NCBI GenBank assembly: GCA_023131705.1
Contig: JAGLZG010000057.1
Location: 1 to 52,126 of the forward strand
DNA from: Nanobdellota archaeon
GTDB taxonomy: Archaea; Nanobdellota; Nanobdellia; Woesearchaeales; B3-WOES
Length of the DNA stretch: 52,126 bases
Direction of reading: 5' to 3'
A program made the translations under genes and the position numbers. Of the stretch, positions 1-6,724 are shown in pieces. Position 1 is the first letter of the stretch. Every line of letters starts with the position of its first letter. The notes beneath the pieces are model-generated. The model ran no database searches. It saw only the letters and a list, made by a program, of their open reading frames with translations, and was not told where the DNA came from.

Positions 1-12
1 TGATATTGTTAT

Positions 13-576
13 TCATTTATTTTCAAATTTTTCTCTTTTTTTCTTAGCCCTATGGTAAGTAGTCCAGATTGTTCTGTCGTTTTTGTTTAGGAGGACAGCT
101 ATGTCATGGAATTTAAGATTGCAATCTTCATGCAGGTGTTCAGAAACAGACTCCAGAATGCTTAATCTTCTATCACTGAAAGAAGCAAGTATTAAAGCAT
201 ATTTTGATTTTTTTGCTGCAAACCTTTCTTTTATTTTTTGTTTGGCATTATTGTAAGTAGTCCATATTGTTGTTGAATCCCTGTTTAGAAGAGCAGCTAT
301 TTCATTAAAGCTGAGATCCAGCTCTTCTTTTAAGTATTTAACAATGCTTTCTAAGGGGCTTAATTTTGTAGCAAAAACATAAACAGGGATTGAGATGTAT
401 TTGCCTTTTTGGTAAAGAATGTCAATAACCTGTTTTTCCTTAATGTTATATTTTCTTTTTATATTGTTTAATATAGCTTCTGACTCGTCTAATAGTTTGT
501 TTTCTTTAGAATCCAGCTGAAGAATAGCACTGTCACTGTTTAGGCTATCTCTTTTTTCTATAAATTCTTTTTTCAA
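13..576 (-). CDS. Tandem helix-turn-helix regulator
   Basis: This 187-residue protein consists of an N-terminal region of about 60 residues with no domain I recognise, followed by two copies of one helix-turn-helix unit at residues about 61-114 and 127-180. Both copies carry an LS-x-LES segment and end in TIWTTY-x2-AK-x-K, so the second is a duplicate of the first, 66 residues apart. The duplication is still visible in DNA, for example GTAAGTAGTCCA in both halves of the gene near 52 and 252. There is no enzymatic domain and no membrane segment, so a DNA-binding regulator is the best reading. A TATA-like TTATAA at 601-606 sits about 27 bases upstream of the ATG, directly beside the repeat array at 607-788, which suggests autoregulation. 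It stands at the edge of the glycan locus and may control it, but that is inference. I cannot name a characterised homologue. Confidence 0.85.
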   Translation of the reverse strand: MKKEFIEKRDSLNSDSAILQLDSKENKLLDESEAILNNIKRKYNIKEKQVIDILYQKGKYISIPVYVFATKLSPLESIVKYLKEELDLSFNEIAALLNRDSTTIWTTYNNAKQKIKERFAAKKSKYALILASFSDRRLSILESVSEHLHEDCNLKFHDIAVLLNKNDRTIWTTYHRAKKKREKFENK

Positions 577-606
577 TTTGATATCAAACCGCTTATTTCT
601 TTATAA

Positions 607-671
607 TAATACCTAATATGTAAGTAATTATATATAAATATTGCTTATTTTTTATCTAATATGTAAGACAT
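607..671. repeat. Direct repeat unit 1, probable operator
   Basis: This is the first of two 65-bp blocks spaced exactly 117 bp apart. Each block carries CTAATATGTAAG twice (here at 613-624 and 656-667) with an ATATATAA stretch between them. The block adjoins the TATA-like element of the regulator gene on the minus strand, so a protein bound here could block or help promoter binding. That role is inferred from position. Confidence 0.7.
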
Positions 672-681
672 GCGCTTACAT
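661..681. promoter_or_regulatory. Inverted repeat ATGTAAG-N7-CTTACAT
   Basis: The core ATGTAAG (661-667) is followed after seven bases by its exact reverse complement (675-681). It converts one copy of the direct-repeat core into a symmetric site, as expected for a dimer or a protein with two DNA-binding units such as the neighbouring tandem helix-turn-helix protein. Confidence 0.6.
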
Positions 682-723
682 ATGGAATTTTAATGGCTTT
701 GTTCTTGCCTGATTTTAGTTATT

Positions 724-788
724 TAATACCTAATATGTAAGTAATCATATATAAGATTTATCATTTATTCATCTAATATGTAAGACAT
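724..788. repeat. Direct repeat unit 2, probable operator
   Basis: This is the second 65-bp block. The first 22 and last 18 bases are identical to unit 1, while the 17 bases before the second core differ at many positions. Core copies lie at 730-741 and 773-784. Conservation of the cores against a diverged spacer points to selection on the cores. Confidence 0.7.
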
Positions 789-816
789 TTAAGAAATTTG
801 AATTATAGTGAATATT

Positions 817-864
817 ATAGTAAGCGACACAAAAATTAGGACATAAATAAATGTCGCTTACTAT
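817..864. repeat. 13-bp inverted repeat, 22-nt loop
   Basis: The arms at 817-829 and 852-864 are exact reverse complements (ATAGTAAGCGACA). The loop contains no gene. It could be a structured leader of ugd, a protein site or a terminator for a transcript from the upstream array. The sequence alone does not decide. Confidence 0.6.
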
Positions 865-875
865 CTTAGAAAATG

Positions 876-896
876 TCAGAAATCTTCGATTTCTGA
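876..896. repeat. Palindromic hairpin with TTC loop
   Basis: TCAGAAATC and GATTTCTGA pair around a TTC loop. The left side with its flank, AAAATGTCAGAAATC, recurs exactly inside the gene at 17571-20072 (near 17936-17950), so this belongs to a dispersed palindromic element family. A second hairpin follows at 903-923 (8-bp arms, 5-nt loop). Confidence 0.65.
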
Positions 897-1019
897 TCAT
901 GATCAAGAACTTATGGTTCTTGACAAGGCACAATTGCCCTATAACTAATGTCTTTTTCTATTAAATCACAAATTTTTTAAATGCCCTTTATTTATCTTTT
1001 TAAAGGCAAAGGTAATAAT

Positions 1020-2318
1020 ATGAAAATATCAGTATTTGGATCAGGGTATGTTGGATTGATAGTAGGAACATGTTTAGCAGACCTTGGAAATGAAGTAATT
1101 TGTGTTGATATAGATGAAGATAAGATAGAAAATCTGAAAAAGGCAATACCACCTATATATGAACCTGGTTTACAAGACCTTTTGAAGAGGAATATTGAAG
1201 AGAAGAGAATATCTTTTACAACAAACAGAGAAGAGGCAATAAAAAATTCTGAGGTTATTTTTATAGCGGTTGGAACACCGTCTAATAATGATAATAAAGC
1301 AGATTTAAGTTTTGTAAAGGCAGTTGCAGCAGATATTGGGAAATATATGAATGGTTACAAGGTTATTGTAGATAAAAGCACTGTTCCTGTTGGCACAGCA
1401 GATATGGTAAAAGATATTGTAAAAGAGAATCAAACTGGAAGCCATGAGTTTGATGTTGTATCTAATCCTGAATTTTTAAGAGAGGGAACAGCTATAAGAG
1501 ATTTTACAGTTCCTGATAGAATTGTTATTGGAGCTGACTCTGAAAAAGCAAAAAAGATTATGGAAAGGCTTTACAAGGGGATAGCAAGAGCGGACAAACC
1601 AATTATATTTACAGATGTAAAATCAGCCGAGATAATAAAATATGCAAGCAACGCAATGCTTGCCACAAGAATTTCTTTTATGAATATGGTTGCAAATCTT
1701 TGCGAGAATGCAGGGGCAGATGTTAAAGCAGTTGCAAATGGTATTGGTTTTGACTCAAGAATAGGTCCAAAATTCCTGCAGGCTGGTATTGGTTATGGCG
1801 GAAGCTGCTTTCCAAAAGATATTAATGCATTCATAGAGACGTTAAAAGAGAATAACTGTGATGCTTCTATACTTGAGGCAGTTGAATCAGTAAACAAGAA
1901 ACAGAAACAATCCTTATTACCAAAGATAAAAAAACTTGTTCCAGAGCTTAATGGAAAAACAATAACAATATGGGGGTTAGCTTTTAAACCAAAAACAGAT
2001 GATATGAGAGAAGCACCGTCACTAAAAGTAATAAGCCAACTGCAAAAAGAAGGGGTAGTAATAAATGCATTTGATCCGGAAGCAGAGGGAACAGCAAAGA
2101 AAATACTGAAAAATGTGAATTACTTCAAAACACCTTATGATGCGTTAGAGAACAGCTCATGCCTTGTTATTATTACAGAATGGAATGAGTTCAGGGATTT
2201 AGACAAGCAAAAGATAAAAGAGTTTATGAAAGAGCCTAATATTGTTGACGGCAGGAATGTTTATGAGCCTGAAGAGATGAAAGAGGCTGGTTTTAATTAT
2301 ATAGGTGTAGGCAGATAA
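1020..2318 (+). CDS. ugd: UDP-glucose 6-dehydrogenase
   Basis: This 432-residue cytosolic enzyme should oxidise UDP-glucose to UDP-glucuronate with two NAD+, giving an acidic sugar donor for the glycans of this locus. The N-terminal Rossmann motif GSGYVG (residues 7-12), the catalytic cysteine C263 in GGSCFPKD, the lysine K207 in KYASN and the EFLREG segment near 151-156 are all present. The length is normal for the family. I start at 1020 rather than at an upstream ATG because MKISVFGSGYVG is the usual family N-terminus. The next gene is a sugar-1-phosphate nucleotidyltransferase that could supply its UDP-glucose. UDP-ManNAc dehydrogenase is a related alternative but less likely. Confidence 0.92.
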   Translation: MKISVFGSGYVGLIVGTCLADLGNEVICVDIDEDKIENLKKAIPPIYEPGLQDLLKRNIEEKRISFTTNREEAIKNSEVIFIAVGTPSNNDNKADLSFVKAVAADIGKYMNGYKVIVDKSTVPVGTADMVKDIVKENQTGSHEFDVVSNPEFLREGTAIRDFTVPDRIVIGADSEKAKKIMERLYKGIARADKPIIFTDVKSAEIIKYASNAMLATRISFMNMVANLCENAGADVKAVANGIGFDSRIGPKFLQAGIGYGGSCFPKDINAFIETLKENNCDASILEAVESVNKKQKQSLLPKIKKLVPELNGKTITIWGLAFKPKTDDMREAPSLKVISQLQKEGVVINAFDPEAEGTAKKILKNVNYFKTPYDALENSSCLVIITEWNEFRDLDKQKIKEFMKEPNIVDGRNVYEPEEMKEAGFNYIGVGR

Positions 2319-2333
2319 TTGCTTCGCAATTAT
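2315..2333. repeat. Hairpin with TTC loop over the ugd stop codon
   Basis: ATAATTGC and GCAATTAT pair around TTC, and the left arm contains the TAA stop codon of ugd. The 90 bases that follow hold no gene but contain a C-rich stretch (2338-2382) unusual for this AT-rich window and a small stem GCACA/TGTGC at 2351-2365. The TTC loop matches the hairpin at 876-896. Confidence 0.55.
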
Positions 2334-2429
2334 TGAGCCTCCCCACTAGTGCACAACTAATGTGCTTTTCCCACCCCGACGGTTATTAATTATGCTTCAC
2401 AACTAAAATAAATCACAACCAAATAAAAA

Positions 2430-3167
2430 ATGAAAGCATTAATATTAGCAGCAGGTTATGGAACAAGATTATATCCTTTGACATTAGACAAGCCAAAACC
2501 ACTTTTACCTATTGCAGGAAAGCCTATTATTGAACATATTCTTGAGCAAATGAATGATATAGAAGAAATTGGTGAGATTTTTGTTATAACAAACAATAAA
2601 TTTACACCCCATTTAGAGGAATGGGCAAAGAGCTTTTCCTGTAAAAAACCAATTAAAATCATAAATGATCAAACTATGTCAAATGAAACAAGGTTAGGGG
2701 CTATAGGGGATCTTAATTTTGCAATAAAAAATCAAAAAATAGATGATGATTTGGCTGTAATAGCCGGTGATAATCTTTTTGGGTTCAAGCTTAAGGATTT
2801 TATAGACTTTGCAAAAGATAAAAAAACATCAGTTGTTGCAGGCAAGTATTTAGACAAAAGCATTATTGCAGGCAGATATGGTACATTAAATGTTGATGAT
2901 GATGACAAAGTATTGGAATTTGAGGAAAAACCCCAAGATCCAAAAACAAATATAGCTGCAACAGCGTGCTATTTTTTCAAAAAAGAAGACCTGGAGAAGG
3001 TAGATGATTTTATGAAAGATAACAAAGGGGATAATTCCGGAGATTTTATAAGATACCTTGTAGAAAAAAGCATAGTTTACACATTTATATTCAAAGAACA
3101 TTGGTTTGATATAGGAGATAAAGAACAGTTGAAGATAGCCGATAAGGAATTTTCTATTTTTCTTTAA
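2430..3167 (+). CDS. Sugar-1-phosphate nucleotidyltransferase
   Basis: This 245-residue protein joins a nucleoside triphosphate to a hexose 1-phosphate. The signature GYGTRLYPLT followed by KPKPLLPIAGKP lies at residues 9-32, a GDN metal-binding segment lies in the middle and an FEEKP segment near 165-170. It ends without the beta-helix tail seen in the larger enzyme at 23330. Following ugd, it may act as a UTP-glucose-1-phosphate uridylyltransferase that feeds UDP-glucose to it, but a thymidylyltransferase role fits equally well from sequence. Substrate specificity is therefore open. Confidence 0.85.
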   Translation: MKALILAAGYGTRLYPLTLDKPKPLLPIAGKPIIEHILEQMNDIEEIGEIFVITNNKFTPHLEEWAKSFSCKKPIKIINDQTMSNETRLGAIGDLNFAIKNQKIDDDLAVIAGDNLFGFKLKDFIDFAKDKKTSVVAGKYLDKSIIAGRYGTLNVDDDDKVLEFEEKPQDPKTNIAATACYFFKKEDLEKVDDFMKDNKGDNSGDFIRYLVEKSIVYTFIFKEHWFDIGDKEQLKIADKEFSIFL

Positions 3168-3204
3168 ACCCAATAACAATAGTTTATAAATAAAAATTGA
3201 AAAA

Positions 3205-3216
3205 CTTTATATATTT
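3205..3216 (+). promoter_or_regulatory. TATA box for the GtrA-like gene
   Basis: CTTTATATATTT lies about 30 bases before the ATG at 3241 and is preceded by an A-rich stretch (GAAAAA) that fits an archaeal BRE. Transcription would begin near the start codon, giving a leaderless message. Confidence 0.65.
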
Positions 3217-3240
3217 TGACTATACTCTAAAAAACATAAA

Positions 3241-3645
3241 ATGAAGATAATGGGTTTAATGGAAATAAATAAATTAAAAAAGACGAATTTTTCAAAATAT
3301 TTTATAACAAGTATAGCTGCAACCATTCTCTCTACTATTTTGCTATGGTTCTTTGTTGATGTTTTACATCTCTTAGCATCATTGATGAGCATTTTTATTT
3401 CTGGGCTTATATTCTTCTTTAAGTTTTTTTCCTATAATAAATTAAAAATGTTCAATGACAACAAAAGTAATTTTTTGAAATATACAATCATATGGGTTAT
3501 TATCATCAGTTTAACAGCCCTTTTATTATTGGTGTTTGTGGATTTAATGCATTTTTGGGTTGTAGTGGTTAATCCTATCATTTCTATTTTTATGTTTATT
3601 TTTAGATTTTATTTATTTAGATTATTTAATCTACTTGCAAAATAA
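3241..3645 (+). CDS. GtrA-like four-helix membrane protein
   Basis: This 134-residue protein has four predicted membrane segments in two pairs. GtrA-family proteins are thought to flip polyprenyl- or dolichyl-phosphate-linked sugars across the membrane. The two halves resemble each other (WFFVDVLHLLAS against LVFVDLMHFWVV, each followed by a phenylalanine-rich helix), so the gene looks internally duplicated. It has a paralogue at 13517-13936 that shares the 12 residues KLKMFNDNKSNF exactly. ATG codons at 3250 and 3259 are alternative starts; I keep 3241 because the TATA box is correctly placed for it. The neighbouring GT2 ends convergently 4 bases away and could supply the lipid-linked sugar. 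Confidence 0.75.
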   Translation: MKIMGLMEINKLKKTNFSKYFITSIAATILSTILLWFFVDVLHLLASLMSIFISGLIFFFKFFSYNKLKMFNDNKSNFLKYTIIWVIIISLTALLLLVFVDLMHFWVVVVNPIISIFMFIFRFYLFRLFNLLAK

Positions 3646-3649
3646 AATT

Positions 3650-4531
3650 CTACTTCCTTAACATATCAGCAAGAAATCCAATCATCCATATCTGCACACC
3701 AGTCATTATTAATAATGCACTTAAAATAACCCTTGGAATACCACCAGCAATTCCAGTATTTATTATATTATAGGTTATCCATATTCCAACTAACAAGCCA
3801 AAGAAAATAAATATACCCCCAAATAACCCAAAAAATTTTAGTGGTTTATAATCCCTGTATATCCTTAAAAGATTTATCCATGCTTTTATTGCATAATCAA
3901 AAGGATTTTTCATTAATCTGCTTTTGGTGTTAGCACCTCTCTTTGCAAAATAAACAGGAACCTCTTTTATCTTAAATTTTTCTCTTGCTGCTCTTATTAT
4001 TTGTTCCTGGGTATAAGTATGAGTTGATGTTATTGGCAGTTTTGCAACCTCTTTTGTAAATGCTCTGAAGCCTGTCTGAGCATCTGTTATCTTTTGTTTA
4101 CTTATTTTGGATATAACTCCTGAAAATGCCTTATTGCCTAATCTTTTTATTAAAGGCATTGATTCTATTTTCCCCTTGAATCTTGAACCCAACACCAAAT
4201 CATATCCATTTTCAACTTCTTTTATAAGTTTTGGAATATCTTCTGCTGAATACTGCATGTCAGCATCTGTATGAACTATAATATCTGCCCCCATTTCCAG
4301 GCATTTTTTCATCTCTGTCCTAAATGTTTCAGCTAAACCAAAATTTCTTGGATGTGAAACAACAATTGCTCCAAGGGATTTTCCTATTTCTTTTGTTTTG
4401 TCTTTGCTTCCATCATCTACAACTAAGATCCTGTAAGAATAATCTGTTTGCATTACCTCTTTTATACTATTTATAACAAAACTAATTGTTTTTTCTTCAT
4501 TATATGCAGGTATGGTAATAATAATCTCCAT
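3650..4531 (-). CDS. DPM1-like GT2 glycosyltransferase with C-terminal helices
   Basis: This 293-residue enzyme probably moves a hexose from a nucleotide donor to dolichyl or polyprenyl phosphate on the cytosolic face. The GT2 fold is shown by IPAYNEEKTI at the N-terminus, VVDDGSKDKT, the metal-binding DAD in HTDADMQ near residue 90, and the QTGFRAF segment near 152. Residues about 230-290 form two membrane helices, as in bacterial and archaeal polyprenyl-phosphate glycosyltransferases. It shares a divergent promoter with the STT3-like gene at 4591. The donor sugar cannot be told from sequence. Confidence 0.88.
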   Translation of the reverse strand: MEIIITIPAYNEEKTISFVINSIKEVMQTDYSYRILVVDDGSKDKTKEIGKSLGAIVVSHPRNFGLAETFRTEMKKCLEMGADIIVHTDADMQYSAEDIPKLIKEVENGYDLVLGSRFKGKIESMPLIKRLGNKAFSGVISKISKQKITDAQTGFRAFTKEVAKLPITSTHTYTQEQIIRAAREKFKIKEVPVYFAKRGANTKSRLMKNPFDYAIKAWINLLRIYRDYKPLKFFGLFGGIFIFFGLLVGIWITYNIINTGIAGGIPRVILSALLIMTGVQIWMIGFLADMLRK

Positions 4532-4541
4532 AATTTCTATG

Positions 4542-4561
4542 AATAGGAAACTATTTAAATA
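4542..4561. promoter_or_regulatory. Divergent promoter with palindromic TATA box
   Basis: The element AATAG-GAAA-CTATTTAAATA sits between two divergent starts at 4531 and 4591. TATTTAAATA (4552-4561) is its own reverse complement and is about 25 and 35 bases from the two start codons, so one box could serve both genes. The same arrangement recurs at 25203-25222. Confidence 0.6.
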
Positions 4562-4590
4562 TGTTTCTAATTTAAAATATAAGAGATTAT

Positions 4591-6657
4591 ATGAGCATAA
4601 TAACTGTAATATTATTTTTTGTATTAAGTTGGGGTTTAGGATATATCATAACAAGATATGTCAAAAATTCTGATAATTTCTTAGAACGCAATCTAATGCG
4701 TATTGGATTTGGCATTGCTTTGTTTGCATTATTAAATATTATGTTGGGCTTATTACATATGCCCATAGACTGGCGAATCATACTTATGGTTGTCATCTTA
4801 CCCTTAGCATATTTTGCATATAAAGATATAAAAACAAAAAAGTTCTTTACACCAAAACTTAAACTTAAAAAATCAGATATTTATATTCTGATTATTCTGT
4901 TATTTTTTGTATTTACACTCTTTATGTATACAAAAGGCTCATTTAGTTATCCTTGGTTAGAGGATGGTGACCCATGGATACATGCAATCGGTGTGAAATA
5001 TATAAGCATTGAAAAAACCCTTCTTGAACCCGAACCATATGAAAGAATTCTGCAATATACAGATCCTTATCCGCCAGCATATGAATCTATTTTTGGAGTT
5101 TTATTTCAAGTCAGCAGAACAGATTTAATATGGCATATGAAATTTTTTAATAGCCTGATAATATCTTTAGGCATAATATTTTTTTATTTTTTTGCAAAGA
5201 AGTTTGTGAAGAACAATAAAAAGGCTTTATTTGCAACATTTATTCTTACAATAATACCTTGTTATATGAGCCATTTTATCTGGGCCCATTCTTTAGTCAT
5301 AATGCTTATTTTTCCAACATTATATGCTTTTGAGTGCATAAAGGAAGATAAAAGATGGAAATGGATAGCCTCAATAATGGTTGGTGCAATGCTTGTAACA
5401 CAACCAAGCCAGGTCATGAAATTTGGGGTTATTTTATTTGTTTATCTTCTTATTAATTCAATAATTAACAAGAAGATATGGTGGAGTGGATTTTTATCTG
5501 GTTTTTATGGGATTTTTATCTCGTTTTTATGGTGGATTCCAACTTTTATTAGGAGGGGCATACTTACATCTATAAAAATTGAACATCATGGACTTGGCAG
5601 AGCTATTGAAAGTCTGCCTAAGAAATGGTATGAATTTAAAGTTGTAGGTACTGCAGACAGGGTTTATAATTTTAAGGATTTTTTTATAGCAAAAGGACAG
5701 AACATGATTAATAATCCGATTGGGGTTGGCAAGGTACTAATCATACTTATTATATTAACCTTTATTTTTATGATATATCACCAGTTTAAGATTACATTGA
5801 ATAATAGAAAAGAGCATAAAAATCTGTCAATAGTATTATTTTCTCTACAAGGACTATCATTATTGATGCTGCTTTTTTCCTTTTTTTCACCAGTGAACTT
5901 ATTTATGGAATTAAAGGTTGGGCTAGTACATCAAGTTATTTTAACAATTGTTTCTATACTTCTTATTGCTATAAGTTATATTATATTGATAATGAATAAA
6001 TTAGAACACGATAAAAATATGTGGGTTCCTATAACATTAATAATATTAGCATTTACTTTTTTTGGCATTCATGGAGCTTCACTGCCAATACAACTATTCG
6101 CATTCAGATTTTGGATGCTGTTTGCAATATTTTTTAGCCTGATAGTGGCTGAGGGATTGTGGTTAATAATAAACACATTTAGAAATTATAAAACTGCTGT
6201 GAATATTTTTATTTTAATCTTAATTGTAGGATTATTGTTAACATCAGCAAAACAGAAATATGAGCTAAATACAGCGCAATGGGGAACAACTGGCTCTCTT
6301 ATGAAATACGGCCAGCTAAATTCATGGGTTTGGTTTGATGAAAATATCCCTGATAATTCAAATGTTTATTATTCATGCAAATCAAGATGGGGAGATTTTG
6401 CAATAATTGCTTATGATAAATGGAGCTGTTATTGGTGCAAGGATATAAGAGAATCAAAAAAATATATGTTGAATCAATCTTCTGAAAAGATATATAATTG
6501 GCTTAAACAAAAGGATTATGAATATATTGTGATAGATGGGAATTGTATAGGCGATTTTGGGGAGAACTTTACTAATGAAAAAATAAGAGAGATGTCTGCT
6601 TCAAATCTATTTATACCAGTTCATCAAGGGCAGGGCATGGTAATCTTTAGAATATAG
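4591..6657 (+). CDS. STT3/AglB-like GT-C membrane protein
   Basis: This 688-residue protein has about a dozen hydrophobic helices followed by a soluble C-terminal domain from about residue 565. The first outside loop carries LEDGDPWIHA (D125 and D127), which matches the DXD loop of STT3/AglB oligosaccharyltransferases. The C-terminal domain begins with a SWVWFDENIPDNS segment, common after the last helix in such proteins, but I find no WWDYG motif, which true oligosaccharyltransferases need. The protein may therefore be an STT3-related glycosyltransferase using a lipid-phosphate sugar instead of a protein-glycosylating enzyme. The C-terminal domain has four cysteines at about 604-622. It pairs divergently with a dolichyl-phosphate-sugar synthase that could provide its donor. 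Confidence 0.7.
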   Translation: MSIITVILFFVLSWGLGYIITRYVKNSDNFLERNLMRIGFGIALFALLNIMLGLLHMPIDWRIILMVVILPLAYFAYKDIKTKKFFTPKLKLKKSDIYILIILLFFVFTLFMYTKGSFSYPWLEDGDPWIHAIGVKYISIEKTLLEPEPYERILQYTDPYPPAYESIFGVLFQVSRTDLIWHMKFFNSLIISLGIIFFYFFAKKFVKNNKKALFATFILTIIPCYMSHFIWAHSLVIMLIFPTLYAFECIKEDKRWKWIASIMVGAMLVTQPSQVMKFGVILFVYLLINSIINKKIWWSGFLSGFYGIFISFLWWIPTFIRRGILTSIKIEHHGLGRAIESLPKKWYEFKVVGTADRVYNFKDFFIAKGQNMINNPIGVGKVLIILIILTFIFMIYHQFKITLNNRKEHKNLSIVLFSLQGLSLLMLLFSFFSPVNLFMELKVGLVHQVILTIVSILLIAISYIILIMNKLEHDKNMWVPITLIILAFTFFGIHGASLPIQLFAFRFWMLFAIFFSLIVAEGLWLIINTFRNYKTAVNIFILILIVGLLLTSAKQKYELNTAQWGTTGSLMKYGQLNSWVWFDENIPDNSNVYYSCKSRWGDFAIIAYDKWSCYWCKDIRESKKYMLNQSSEKIYNWLKQKDYEYIVIDGNCIGDFGENFTNEKIREMSASNLFIPVHQGQGMVIFRI

Positions 6658-6682
6658 GATTTGGACCATATCTAGGAATTCA

Positions 6683-6696
6683 TAAAATATTTAAAA
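6683..6696 (+). promoter_or_regulatory. TATA-like box for the 6725 operon
   Basis: AAAATATTTAAAAC lies about 35 bases before the ATG at 6725. No other AT-box of this form occurs in the 67-base gap. Confidence 0.45.
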
Positions 6697-6724
6697 CGCT
6701 TAGAAACACATAATAGAATATAAA

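Larger units (their letters stand above)
577..1019. other. 443-bp regulatory intergenic region
   Basis: No coding region was found between the regulator and ugd. The stretch holds a duplicated repeat array (607-788), a 13-bp-stem inverted repeat (817-864) and two further hairpins (876-896 and 903-923). A weak stem GGCA/TGCC at 927-938 follows. The density of structure is much higher than elsewhere in the window, so this is probably a control region for the divergent genes on both sides. Confidence 0.7.

Noticed and set aside
607..788. CRISPR-like repeat array
   Set aside because: There are only two 65-bp blocks at a 117-bp distance with imperfect interiors, no equal-length unique spacers in series and no cas genes. 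An operator array fits better.
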